Shown here: piece by piece, positions 9,947 to 21,641 of the stretch
Layout: each line of letters begins with the position of its first letter
Position numbering within the stretch: the first letter of the stretch is position 1
Assembly (NCBI GenBank): GCA_030765055.1
Contig: CM060947.1
Location: 226,448,349 to 226,512,348 of the forward strand
Length of the DNA: 64,000 nt
From: Mantis religiosa
Lineage: Eukaryota > Arthropoda > Insecta > Mantodea > Mantidae
Direction: 5' to 3'
Program-made: the position numbers and the translations under genes
Notes under the pieces: model-generated
Database searches by the model: none
What the model was told of the DNA's origin: nothing
Seen by the model: only the letters and a program-made list of their open reading frames with translations

Positions 9947-11096
9947 CGTTCATCTTTACCATTTTTAGCTGCCTTTTTAAACATATTTAAAGGCAAATTT
10001 TAAAGTGCACTTCTGAACTTGTACATCCAGGTTTATTGCTTGTACTGTAATTTATTTCTTTTATAAAATTGAATTTAACCTACATATAGATATATATTTT
10101 AATACTAAAACTGAAACTTCTGTTTCTTTCTTTTCATTTTCCATAACACTTTTACTTGTTCTATTGCTTGCCTATAGTAAACAAAGTATTGAATTACAGT
10201 CAGCAATTTGATACAAGATTTCACCAGAAATATACTTTTGAGACTTAAGGAAAAAGTATGTTTTTGTGTGAGTGTTGATATAGGTTGTGTAGGGATGTGT
10301 GCCTACATGCACACCTGTAAGTAACATACTGAAGACTGAAAAGTTGATTAAATACCAAATTTGGTTATGCATGATTGGAGGAATTTAGTAAAAGTGACAT
10401 CAAAATTAATTGAAAGAACTATTTGTAGTTGGATTTTAACAGTTTATCACTTACATGTTTATATTACTGAGGGACTGGTTTTGGAAGTCATTGCATACAT
10501 TCACAACCTTAAAGGTCCAACAATGACAAATAATAGTCGGACCTTCAAGGTTGAAATTGAATGCACTGGCTTCCAAAACCAGTCCTTCAGTAATATAAAA
10601 ATGTAAGTGACAAAGTGTTTAAAACCAACCACAAATAGTTTTTTCAACAAATTGGCATTTATATTCATCTTTCAAGGACAATACATGAAGATTTTCATGG
10701 AAATTTCCTACCCAAAATTCACATTTTAATGTAAATATTCTCTTTAGTTTTTAATTACTCAAAAATAGCTCTAGTGCTTTTGATTAAAGTAACTTATGTA
10801 TAAAATACTCCATATTTGCTTGGGCTTTAAGCCAGGGGAGATTACGACAACACATGACTAACTTTGCCAGAAAAGCTTCAGCTCTATTTTACAGTCAGTA
10901 TAAAAAATGTTTGTACACATATGAAATTACACTAAGATTCTTGGAGAAACAGAAATGGGATGTTTGGCAAATTTATAAGTAAATTAATCATGTCCAGTAA
11001 AGCATTTATGTTGTATTTGGTAATATTTTTTATAAAAAAACATATAAATAAATTAATTACTTCTTCTTAAAATAAAAAAAAATATGTTATTATTTT
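9947..11096 (+). other. Catalase 3' flank / probable 3' UTR
   Basis: This is AT-rich sequence after the stop. Candidate poly(A) signals are ATTAAA at 10347-10352 and AATAAA at 11047-11052; I cannot choose between them. It holds the inverted repeat at 10417-10640. No further coding exon is evident. Confidence 0.4.
10378..10660. repeat. Inverted-repeat (fold-back) element downstream of catalase stop
   Basis: Arms of about 100 bp (10417-10520 and 10540-10640) are imperfect reverse complements. For example, ctatttgtagttgg pairs with ccaaccacaaatag, and ggactggttttgga with tccaaaaccagtcc. The loop is about 20 nt. A related non-palindromic block lies at 2590-2760. It is probably a MITE-like element. 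If it is within the catalase 3' UTR, the transcript would form a long hairpin. Confidence 0.7.
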
Positions 11097-11308
11097 GCAC
11101 AAAAAGTGATTGTACACGAACGATTTCAATAACATTTTTATAATGTATAATATCATTCAATATTTGGTGGGCTTTCCTTCTGCTTATAACTCCCTCCAGT
11201 CTCTGCGGCATTGAATTCCACTACCTCTCTTGTGTTTTTTGGTTCAATTAGGTCGCATTCTATTTGAAGTGCTTGTTTTAATCCCTCTTTATTGGAAATT
11301 GAGTGATT

Positions 11309-12057
11309 TCAGATTTTCCTGTCAAAAATTGACCACAGATGTTCTGTAGGGTTGATATCTAGTGACTGAGGTTTTGGCATGTTATAAAGCAGCCACAAAC
11401 GAGTATTTCCAGCTGTATATTTGGGGTTTTTGTCCTGCTGAAACATAAAATTATTCTCAAGACCTAGTTTCTGGGCACTAGCATGGAGATTTTCCTTTAA
11501 AATGTCAATATAGACTTTATGGTCCATAGTTCCATCAAAGTGCACTCGACTCACACCTGAAGCACTCACATCCCCAGACCATCTTGGAGCCACCTCCGAG
11601 ATTTACTGTAGGCACTAGATGTATGGGATACAGCTCTGTATTTTTCTTGTGCCACACTGTACACCTTCTATCGGATACAAAAATATTCAAGTTACTCTCA
11701 TTGGAAAATATCACTATATTCCAGAAGTTTGTTCCTTTATTTCTGTGCTCTTTTGCAAAATTCAATCATTTTATTTGATTTTTTTACTCACCCAGAACTC
11801 TTTCCGGGGTAATCGACCATGATATCCAGCTTCTCGACAAATATTGCGAACGGTGCTGGCCGAAACGTTTATACCACGTCGTCCCAGATCTACTTCACAG
11901 CACTGATTTTTGGATACTTCGTTATTTCATGTTAACAACTTTGGTCTTCCAGTTCTTGGCCTGTTTTGCACCTTTCTCATAGCGATTTGAATTGATTATG
12001 GAGTTTAATAATCAATTTTCTTGTTTCTTGGCTGGTTTCCCTGCACTTGCTCTCCAT
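11309..12057 (-). pseudogene. Tc1-type transposase, broken
   Basis: The probable start is ATG at 12057-12055 (MESKCRETSQETRKLIIKLH), a Tc1 helix-turn-helix N-terminus. The catalytic part follows: NFWNIVIFSNESNLNIF (first acidic site, Asp changed to Asn), MVWGCECF, MDHKVYIDILKENL, FMFQQDKNPKYT (second Asp) and LDINPTEHLW (Asn-Pro-x-Glu, third Glu). Multiple stops and frameshifts lie between the blocks. Tc1 transposases cut and paste DNA into TA sites; this one cannot be active. Confidence 0.82.
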
Positions 12058-12178
12058 TTTGACGTTCCTGTATGTTTGTTCGCTGTTGAGTGACGTCTGA
12101 ACCTGCTATGTTTCTTATCATTGCTATTCACAGGTAAGCTGCCAGGTGAATGTTGGCTTGTTAAGCCTTTGAGCTTAT

Positions 12179-12268
12179 TAAATTTTAGATGAGTCGTATT
12201 TTTTACACATCTAAAATTTAATAATTTTTCGCTTCACTGTGGTGTTCCAATACAGTTAAATCTCGATA
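12179..12268. mobile_element. Penelope-like element, family 1, 90-bp minimal copy
   Basis: Flanked by a perfect 12-bp duplication ctttgagcttat (12167-12178 and 12269-12280), this insertion contains only the extreme PLE tails. The left arm ttttagatgagtcgt and right arm acatctaaaattt face each other, and the right arm continues with the longer terminus (cttcactgtggtgttcc) seen in the copies at 2011 and 4488. It is inserted in the Tc1 copy. Confidence 0.82.
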
Positions 12269-12322
12269 CTTTGAGCTTATGTTCGCGAAGCACTACTGCA
12301 GGTGTATGATCACTTTTTGTGC

Positions 12323-13282
12323 CTATTTTAGACGTCTTTTGTGCATTTTATTTAATTTTTACAATTATACACATCACATTGCAGTTCTATTTGTGTACTT
12401 GTGCAAATAAGTGTTTTGTATTGATGTATTGTATTTTCCATATTTCTTAAAACCCGTGCTTTTTTTTATGCACATTCTAATGCAAAACAATATAGGTATA
12501 CGAACATTTTCTACACTGACTGTATATGTTTAAATTGTTTAAAAAAAGACAAAATCAAACTCCATATCTTTGATTTTCTTGGAACTGTTTATGCTTCTTC
12601 ATTCTAAATGACTTTTGTATAATATTGTTGACACACACAATTTACAACAAATTTGTTTGTAGCATTGTGGAGTTAACCATTTCTGATATATTTATTGTCA
12701 ATTGTTTGCATTTTCAAATACCTATTCTTTTCTCAATTGAGAGAATATTATTTTTCCTTTCTCATGACTATGTGTATAAATAGCATATATGCTATACAAA
12801 ATTGTTGAATAGTTTTTAACAGATTATTGAATTCATAAATAAGAGATCATATTGCATCCCTGGAAATAGACATAAAATTGTTAAAACTTTCAGGCATTAA
12901 ATGTCATAGAGATTATTTTTAATATGAAAAGTGATGCTTTAAATTGTGGTGTGAGTCTCTTTTCTGATAAATGCAATTCTGCACGGAAATTACCTCCAGA
13001 AACTGCATCTACAAAATTAGAGTACTTTTATAGTTTCTACAATGAATCCAATAATTTGGGATGAGATTAGTTCATATTTTTCACAATAATATGACCTGGT
13101 TGGTCCATACACATTCACTTTTCCTGTTCTTACTTTCTTCCACATCTGATAGTAGGGGTAATTATAATGCCAGAGAAGAAGTTAGGCTTTATGAGATATA
13201 ATTTGAAAAGAAAAATTGGAATTAACACTGTGAAGTAATGTAATAATTAAAAGGAAATGTTTGATAATGTGAAGTAAAGAGT
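12323..13282. other. AT-rich spacer with part of interspersed repeat R1
   Basis: Around 12570-12640 the words ttcattctaaatgactttt match blocks at 32135 and 39715, so a piece of repeat R1 is present. I recognise nothing else. Confidence 0.4.
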
Positions 13283-13290
13283 GTCGCAGT

Positions 13291-14000
13291 CAGGAACGTA
13301 TTTAAGGGGGGTCCAGGGGGTCCGGACCCCCCAAATGAATTATTTCAAACGTTTAATAAATAGTTGAAATAAGACATAGTTTAATATAAATCGAAAAAGT
13401 TTATTCAAGCTTCTCATCTTAATGTCTCTATTCACTGTCAGGCAGACATGCAGTTATTTAAGAGCTAAATGAAAAGCTACTACACAGCAGCTGTAGAACT
13501 CGTTAAAATACACAAATAATGTCAATTACAATAATGTATTGCAAAGTTAACCAATTGCGATATATTATAATTTGTTGATTAGAATTCCCAGATACTTACT
13601 TAAAGTTATGTAATTTTTAACCTCTAAGTTCCTCTTCCCTTTTTCTTTCAAGGAGAACTAATATTTTAAATGCATCAATTAGTGGTTCGCCTTTTAAATA
13701 TCTGATTACTGCTTATATCACTTTATCCCAGGTATAAGAACAAAAAATGTGCAATGTGCAAGACCTTTCTACAGACTTTATCCAAAGAAACAAGACAAAA
13801 ACAAACTTTTCTAAGAACAATTTGTAGAAGCTTGGGTGGAGAAAGTCATGTGTATATAATATATTATTGTCTTTTTATTTTTTACTAATATTATAAAAAT
13901 ACATACTTGATTAATCATTTATTAAAAGCAAACAATTCAACATAGATTATTTTGGACCCCCCCCCCCCCCCCCGGAAATTGACTTCTAAATATGTGCCTG
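13291..14000. mobile_element. Non-autonomous hAT-type element
   Basis: The ends are caggaacgtattta (13291) and the inverted tatgtgcctg (ending 14000). The flanks are 8-bp near-identical duplications gtcgcagt (13283-13290) and gtctcagt (14001-14008). The 8-bp duplication and CAGG ends fit the hAT superfamily. Subterminal runs of G and C (ggggggtcc; a C17 run near 13957) are notable. I could not read a transposase inside. Confidence 0.7.
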
Positions 14001-14008
14001 GTCTCAGT

Positions 14009-15500
14009 CAACTCATTGTATAATTTTTAATTTATGAGACATGTTTTTTAACACCACTGCACTTCTTCAGTGGTGTTGTGTATAACATAGTGTATAACAT
14101 AGTGATATACACAATGCTCACAAGAGTGCAGTCATAACACTAACAAAGGTATAAGAATTATATAAAATAAGAACCTAAATGATTGAGCACCTTAACTGTT
14201 AGTCATAACTTTCAAAATTACTAATTGTTGCACAATAAATCCATGAATGAACTGTTCCATATGCACTAGACATGGTAATCATTATAGCCTACAGAATTAA
14301 AATCATATCGGTTTGATTTGCCACCTTTTTAAATAATGAATAAGTTTTTGCTTTATACTGCTGTAATACTGAATCATTAGTTTTAACATATAGCATATAA
14401 AAGCTGGAGTAAAATTCAGCACCAATGTAAGCAGTGTTTTCAGTTGCTGATATACATATAACCAAGGTTTAAGCTAGAAAATAAAATTAGATTGCAAAAT
14501 TATATGAATCAAAATTTCTATTTGGCAAACAATGAAAAGGCTGTACAAAATTATATTATAATATTTATAAACCATAATATTGAGACTTCTCAGAAATAAA
14601 GTGTTGAATTCAAATAATCTACTTGGTGTTATTATGTTTAGTTATACATAAGCGTTATAATATTTAAAACAATATTTTAAACTAAGTTCTCTCTTTTATT
14701 CTGAATATTAATGTGTTTCATCTTAATTGATTAGAATACAACTACCATAACTTGTTTTTCATGTTCTCATATAAACTATGCCAAATAGTATTCTTCACAG
14801 AATACTGAACTTTGCTCCATTTCTATAACATTTTCTGTTTGTCCATTAATTAGAAATGAGCACTCCAAGCTAGGAGTAAACATTTATTTTAAACCCCAAT
14901 GCTTCTCAGTTTTTCTAAATTATTGTTAACTCCATGAGAAGTTAATTTCTTTGTTTTCATTAGCTGAGGTGACAAGTTCATTGGTCGACATGAATCATCA
15001 CAAACTTTGAAGAACAGGCAATGCATTGTTTATGTTACACACTGCACCAATGGGCATGTCATGAGCAAATAACAGCATAAAAAGTTTTTCACTCCACATG
15101 GAGTTAGTAGTAACTTAGATACTTTCAATAAACAAATCAAATATTAAACATTTAGAGTAGCATAATCATAAGATTTCAGTAGAGTCTTGATTATCTGACC
15201 TAAACTGGTCCTGGACAATGTCGGATATCCAATAACCAATAAAATAAGTTGGAAAACGGAGTAAAACATGGTAGGTATACTGTAATATTAAAACTATTGT
15301 TGGTTTTGCAGTATTTACTGAATAATCAAACTAATTCTACATGCAATATTGAACAAAAGTACGCTCCAAATGTCTTAAGAAGAGAAACTTATCAATGAAG
15401 TCTGCTTGCCTGCTAAATGACGTTTTCTTGCTGCGAGATTTCAACATCGACGAAACATCAATACTACAGTTGCACTTGCCTCTGGCTGTTGCTCCACATA
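14009..15500. other. AT-rich stretch, nothing firmly recognised
   Basis: A small palindrome at 14040-14085 (caccactgcacttcttcagtg) with an acatgtct-type word resembles PLE tails but is too weak to annotate. The rest shows no coding or repeat signal. Confidence 0.45.
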
Positions 15501-15501
15501 C

Positions 15502-16222
15502 AGGATGTTACAAAAAGGTACGGCCAAACTTTCAGGAAACATTCCTCACACACAAAGAAAGAAAATATGTTATGCGGACTAGTGTCCGGAAACGCTTAAT
15601 TTCCATGTTAGAGCTCATTTTATTACTTCTCTTCAAATGACATTAATCATGGAATGGAAACACACGACAACAGAACGTACCAGCATGACTTCAAACACTT
15701 TATTACAGGAAATGTTCAAATTGTCCTCTGTTAGCGAGGTTACATGCATTCATCCTCCGTCGGATGGAATCCCTGATGCACTGATGCAGCCCTTGAGAAT
15801 GGTGTATTGTATCACAGCCGTCCACAATACGAGCACGAAGAGTCTCTACATTTGGTACCTGGGTTGTGTAGACAAGAGCTTTCAAATGCTCCCATAAATG
15901 AAAGTCAAGAGGGTTGAGGTCAGGAGAGCATGGAGGCCATGGAATTGGTCCGCCTCTACCAATCTATTGGTCACCGAATCTGTTGTTGAGAAGCATACGA
16001 ACACTTCGACTGAAATGTGCAGGAGCTCCATCGTGCATGAACCACAATGGGTATTTTGACATTTTTCTGCACGAATGATTTCAATTTACATTTTAAGAGA
16101 AATACTAAAATGAGCTCTAACATGGAAATTTAGGGTTTCCGGTCACATGTCCACATAACATATTTTCTTTCTTTGTGTGTGAGGAATGTTTCCTGAAAGT
16201 TTGGCCATACCTTTTTGTAACA
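15502..16222 (-). mobile_element. IS630/Tc1-mariner-type element with long TIRs, internally deleted
   Basis: Inverted repeats of roughly 150 bp lie at the two ends: left from 15502 with gttacaaaaaggtacggcc, right ending at 16222. Between them remains only the 3' half of a transposase gene on the minus strand. The 5' coding half is missing, so this is a deletion derivative of an autonomous element. The extreme right end has lost the last bases of the TIR. Confidence 0.78.
15703..16075 (-). pseudogene. IS630-type transposase C-terminal half
   Basis: On the minus strand it reads WFMHDGAPAHFSRSVRMLL (second catalytic Asp), one stop after FGDQ, then GRGGPIPWPPCSPDLNPLDF (third catalytic site region). 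It continues LWEHLKALVYTTQVPNVETL and ends RRRMNACNLANRGQFEHFL. The closing 'A-N-x-G-x-FEHLL' style is typical of a widespread insect transposase group. The N-terminal DNA-binding part and first Asp are absent. Confidence 0.75.
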
Positions 16223-16224
16223 AA

Positions 16225-17670
<1,446 letters not shown>

Positions 17671-17672
17671 AA

Positions 17673-17813
17673 ACTTAAAGGGAATCGATTAATGACACTT
17701 AACAACACTTACTTTTAAATTTTTCCAGAACATGTTTCAGAGACTTTGCCTCTATCTTTAACCGGCCATCGTGAGTGTTGTTTAGTGTCATGAATCGACA
17801 CCCTTTAAATTTA
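17673..17813. mobile_element. Probable PLE tail-to-tail fragment, family 3
   Basis: Two arms of about 40 bp (17673-17712 and 17771-17813) are imperfect reverse complements sharing taaaggg, gaatcgat-like, tgacact and aacaacact blocks. The longer arm, read on the minus strand, includes ctctgaaacatgttc after a short stem, resembling the terminal motif of PLE family 1. There is no coding region and no clear duplication, so the assignment is tentative. Confidence 0.4.
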
Positions 17814-17819
17814 ATTTAT

Positions 17820-18348
17820 TATAACAACACCGTTTTTAACACTTCCAAGAAAGGTATTGGATGTTAATTGTTAGTGTTCTTAACTATAAATTGTTCATGA
17901 ACTTACTGTTAATGTTACCTTGTTAAGCGAATGGTTAATTATTTTCATAAATTACTAATTGAGAAGTGAATATAAATCTTTTACCCTGTAAACTGTGCAT
18001 TGTTTATTATTTATTAAATTTGAATTGTTAGTTGCAGTGGTTTTACTGTATAATTATAATGACCAAATAAACACAAAAAGAATAAAATATCAGGGGAGAA
18101 AAAGGACCTTGTTTCCCTTCTATCCCCTAATCTGTACTCACTAATTCCATTTTTTGAAAGCAAAAGTTTTCATGTTGCAAAATCTACTGCAGTACCAAAA
18201 TTCATGCTTTAAATGGCAATGTAAAGCAACAGAAGTTCACAGCTTTAAATTTATTTTAATCTGAAAAACAATTACTATCATATTAAGTTATGCTTGTTAT
18301 TTCATTGAAATTCTCTTAAAGCATTAAGACCGACATTAGACTAATCAT
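17820..18348. other. AT-rich stretch, nothing recognised
   Basis: I see no supported feature. Confidence 0.5.
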
Positions 18349-18520
18349 GATGCTCAAATGAGCCCAGAGTCCATAGAGCTTAGAGTTACCCGACATTCGT
18401 CTTATAGGATAAGGGAAACCCCGGAAAAACTTATCCAGGTAACTCATCCTGGCCGAGATTCGAACTCGGGACCTCTTGAATGCGAAGCAGACACGCTACT
18501 ACCACGCTACCGAGGCGGGC
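18349..18520 (-). mobile_element. SINE family 1 (tRNA-derived)
   Basis: Minus strand: a cccgcctcggtagcg head with an A-box region, the B box gagttcgaatctcgg near 18462, then the family body (taactctaagctc, gagcatcat). It matches the copies at 31.9, 41.1, 54.2 and 57.2 kb. The 3' A/T-rich tail is missing here, so the copy is 3'-truncated. Confidence 0.85.
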
Positions 18521-18544
18521 TATCGTCCGTGTGGTTGCTGTGTT

Positions 18545-19440
18545 CCGCGTCACTATTGTGATGTAATGTCGCATTCCCTATATATTAATCTTCGCACTAA
18601 TTCTCACTGGAATGACTGTTAAATATTATCTATACTTTGTCTTGGTGCATGGCGTCGAAGCGTACTTGTTAGACGACGCCGAATACGTGTCCGTCTCACG
18701 TAGATCACAGGACCGAAGTGTTCTTGCAAGAAAAACCTATTTTCAGCCATTACTTTTGATTTCCCCCACTCTAGGTATTTTTTGGAGTTTGAAAAATCAC
18801 GTGAACTAATATTAATTTTCCACTGGCTGGTACCTATCCCCACTTACGATCAGTGTTCAAATTTTCCAGTTTTGGGCCTAATATCAGAATCGCTTTCTTT
18901 AACGGCCCGCTTGCTAAAATGTATGTGTAAGCATGCGTTCTGAGCGCTGGTCAAAATCTCAAAGCCTGTTGTAAGAAGCACGCATGGGATTGTAACAATG
19001 GGTCGGGTTACGACTTTCTGGTACCAAGTTTGCCTTTAGGGCAAGACAGATGATAGGGTATTGTTGTTTGTTTACAGGGATTGCAAAGGGAGTTTCTGAC
19101 CTGCGCAGAGTGGCCTCGTCACTGTGCCCGTCTCTGGAATATATGCTCACGTTATGACATATATCTATTCACATATTCTATTATGTCATTTATTCATTTT
19201 TTATGTTAATGTCTTTCTGATATCAAGTTATAGGTATGTCGTTTCAGTGTTCCTAGCTGGCAGGGACAGCGTCAAGGAGTTAATATTTTATAGGAACTCA
19301 GTAAACCTTGTTGATATGTTAAAGTAGAGCCTTAATCTTTCTCGTATAAAGCTAGGGTTGTTATGCCAGCACATTCCTCCCAGATGCATTCTCGTCAGTG
19401 GAGCACTTGTTAACAACTGCATGTGTCATCCAGTCAACAT
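18545..19440. other. Mixed-composition stretch, nothing recognised
   Basis: This could be the 5' non-coding part of the hAT element that follows, but I could not find a matching terminal inverted repeat. Confidence 0.35.
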
Positions 19441-19468
19441 TTTATTTCTCACAAGTGAAGCCGTAAAC

Positions 19469-19796
19469 ATGCCAAAAGGAAAGGAAACAAAGTTTCTTGC
19501 GAAAGTGACTGAGATTGGTGACAGTAGGTTTCTCATGATGGAAAAATATTGTTTTGCAAGTTGATATTCAAATGAGTGCAGATAAGCGTTTTACTGTGCA
19601 GCAGCATATCGGGCGCCGAAAACACATACAGACTATTGCACGTACAAAGGAAAGTAAGACAGCCCAGTTGCTTCTAAGTCAAATCACAGGGGAAGCATCC
19701 AAAGATTTTATTTTTAAAATACAGATCTTTGTAGAGCCAAAATTCCATTAGCAAAAATAAATAACGCTACATCACTGCAATTTCTGCAGCAATATA
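19469..19796 (+). pseudogene. hAT transposase, N-terminal part
   Basis: ATG at 19469 opens MPKGKETKFLAKVTEIGDSR. After a frameshift near 19560 it continues SADKRFTVQQHIGRRKH, a His-containing zinc-finger-like motif. It ends IPLAKINNATSLQFLQQY just before the mariner insertion at TA 19795-19796. The pattern fits the BED-like DNA-binding end of CGGBP1-type hAT transposases. Confidence 0.6.
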
Positions 19797-20015
19797 CAGG
19801 ACGTCCCAGATGAATCTACCCTTAGAAAAGATTGGGTTTATTAGAAGAGACAATAGCAAGAATATGCGATTTTGTGGGAAATAAGAGCTGCGTTCAAGTT
19901 ATAACATCTCCTATTTTTTGAATACACGTAGACCCTTTGTGAATGCGTGAGAGAGATGGCAGCACTGTACAGTGCATAGAACTCAAATGGCAGTGACGAG
20001 AGTTAGGACTGTAAA

Positions 20016-20384
20016 ATGGCGACGTTTTCATTGCAAGAACAGCGTGTAATCATTCGTTTTCTCCATTTTCGTGGTGGGAGACCTATTGAAATTCATCGCC
20101 AGTTGAGAAAGGCATGTGGTGATGATACCATGGATGTGTCTAATATGCGTTCCTAGGTGCGACAGTTCAATGAAGGCAGAACATTGTGTGACAACAAACC
20201 AAGACTGTCACGGCCTCGCACCAGCCGGTCTGACGACATGATCCAGCGAGTGGAGAACGTTGATTTGGAGGATCGCCGATTGAGCGTTGCAGACTTCGCC
20301 TCCAAAATTAGCATTTCCGTGGGATCTGTGCACACAATCCTGCATGAAGACCTGAAAATGCGAAAAGTGTTCTGCCTTCATTGA
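20016..20384 (+). pseudogene. Mariner transposase, N-terminal helix-turn-helix part
   Basis: It reads MATFSLQEQRVIIRFLHFRG, then a stop after NMRS, then VRQFNEGRTL and ENVDLEDRRLSVADFASKIS with ISVGSVHTILHEDLKMRKV. These are the paired helix-turn-helix motifs of mariner transposases. The protein ends at the fold-back junction. Confidence 0.75.
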
Positions 20385-20534
20385 ACTGTCGCACCCAGAA
20401 ACGCACATTAGACACATCCATGGTACCATCATCACATGCCTCAAGTTGTGATGAATTTCAATAGGTTTCACACCACTAAAATGGAGAAAACGAATGATCA
20501 CACTCTATTCTTGCAATGAAAACGTCGCCATTTT

Positions 20535-20968
20535 CCATCGCGACTGGACAGTGAAGATCTGAATGTCAGACCTTCGGTCTCAAGCCAGATCAGGGCTAGG
20601 CCCTCTACTGTCAGTGGAGTGTTCTGAAAGGAAGGATAATATGCGGCAGAAGATGAGGTTGGGGTTATATATAAGCCATCTGATGTGTTATTTTATGTGA
20701 CTAGAAGCAGCCATGGGTGTTTGTAGCGCTCTCCAGGATCGATGTCGTACTCACCTAGACCGCGGATGAGAGAGTTGAAGTTGTGGGAGAAATTTTGATA
20801 GAAGGAACGTGAAAGGGTATGGATGCACTCTGTTGTGTGAATACGTAGGTCACGTCGGATAACTAGATTGGGGATGTACCAAGGGGAGTCTGTGGCAATA
20901 CGGAGGAATCGGGATTGTAGAATTTCAAGGCGGTGTAGTTGAGACTTGGCTGCTACTCCCCATATTTT
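20535..20968 (-). mobile_element. Jockey-clade LINE, 5'-truncated insertion
   Basis: An 11-bp duplication gtcgccatttt flanks it (20524-20534 and 20969-20979), formed from the mariner sequence it entered. The minus-strand 3' end lies at 20535. The element keeps only the C-terminal part of the reverse transcriptase ORF plus 3' UTR. There is no poly(A) tail. Confidence 0.75.
20693..20968 (-). CDS. Jockey reverse transcriptase C-terminus (truncated, open)
   Basis: This is an uninterrupted minus-strand frame of 91 codons without its own Met, open from the truncation to the TAA at 20695-20693. It begins KIWGVAAKSQLHRLEILQSR and contains FLRIATDSPWYIPN, a block diagnostic for Jockey-type LINEs. Absence of stops suggests a fairly recent insertion. 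As a 5'-truncated fragment it is not functional. Confidence 0.7.
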   Translation of the reverse strand, partial: KIWGVAAKSQLHRLEILQSRFLRIATDSPWYIPNLVIRRDLRIHTTECIHTLSRSFYQNFSHNFNSLIRGLGEYDIDPGERYKHPWLLLVT

Positions 20969-20996
20969 GTCGCCATTTTAACCCTTAAACGCATCA

Positions 20997-21237
20997 GGCC
21001 GCGCCTTGGCTCAGTGGTTAGACCGCTTGGCTCTCACCAAGGTGGCCCGGGTTCGATCCCAGGCGACCGCAAAGTGAGATTTGTGGTGAACAACACGGCG
21101 CTGGGGCGGGTTTTCTCCGGGATCTCCGGTTTCCCCGCCATCTCATTCCACCGGTGCTCCATCTTCATCTCATGTATCATCAGTGTCATCGCCTGCAGTG
21201 CCGTATGTAGTAAAAGCGGGCGTTAAACACTACACAT
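20997..21237 (+). mobile_element. SINE family 2 (tRNA-derived)
   Basis: The head has an A box ggctcagtggttagacc and a B box gggttcgatccc. The body carries the words aagtgagatttgtggt and ggcgggttttctcc and ends taaaagcgggcgttaa. An imperfect 16-17-bp duplication (aacccttaa…gcatca) lies at 20980-20996 and 21238-21253. Near-identical copies occur at 37479 and 59459. Confidence 0.9.
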
Positions 21238-21253
21238 AACCCTTAATGCATCA

Positions 21254-21640
21254 ATTATTTAGCTACTTATGCCATTCTGGCTTTAATTCATAAACTGGCT
21301 TTCATACCGCTTTTTGCGGTGCCCCAACGCAATTGATTCGAATAGACGTGGTCGTTAAAGTGATAAACAATGGACTGGCCATCCATTCAAAGCTAAACGT
21401 CGTGAGTTTGAATCTCGACAACTGCAAAGGTGCTTGTGGTAAAGGACAAGGTCTCAAGTAAAATAATCAGTGTAATGGCACACTTGGATGTTGACGGGCT
21501 ATCATTTGACTGCAGTTGCTTGGATTTTGGCTTTTTATGGTAAAAATGCTACAATATAATTGTAGAAATAATATAATATGTACAATTCAAAAGACTCAAA
21601 TTTTTTGTGTATAATTGATAACTTGAAGGCACCGTAAGCA
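21254..21640 (+). other. Unassigned insert with tRNA-like box inside hAT A
   Basis: This segment separates SINE 2 from the resumption of the hAT frame. A tRNA-like stretch near 21360-21430 has a B-box-like gagtttgaatctcg. The element type is not determined. Confidence 0.35.
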
Positions 21641-21641
21641 C

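Larger units (their letters stand above)
11097..12322 (-). mobile_element. Tc1-like DNA transposon, decayed
   Basis: The terminal inverted repeats are gcacaaaaagtgat at 11097 and its complement ending at 12322; adjacent bases also partly match. Between them lies a minus-strand Tc1 transposase pseudogene. A 90-bp PLE insertion (12179-12268) sits near the 5' end, so the PLE came later. The element's size without that insert, about 1.13 kb, is slightly short for Tc1. Confidence 0.8.
19797..20980 (+). mobile_element. Mariner, fold-back deletion derivative
   Basis: The left end, caggacgtcccagatgaatc, follows a TA at 19795-19796. From 20016 the transposase N-terminus is read on +. At about 20370 the sequence turns around and repeats the first ~55 codons in reverse complement, back to an ATG at 20531-20529. 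The catalytic domain is absent. A Jockey LINE is inserted in the inverted arm (20535-20968). The right boundary is approximate. Confidence 0.7.

Noticed and set aside
21001..21075. Candidate functional tRNA gene
   Set aside because: It is the head of SINE 2, with target duplications around the whole SINE and other copies in the window.
20939..21226. 95-residue ORF
   Set aside because: It reads through SINE family 2; the same text appears on the minus strand at 37488-37676 and 59494-59790, which are other SINE copies.
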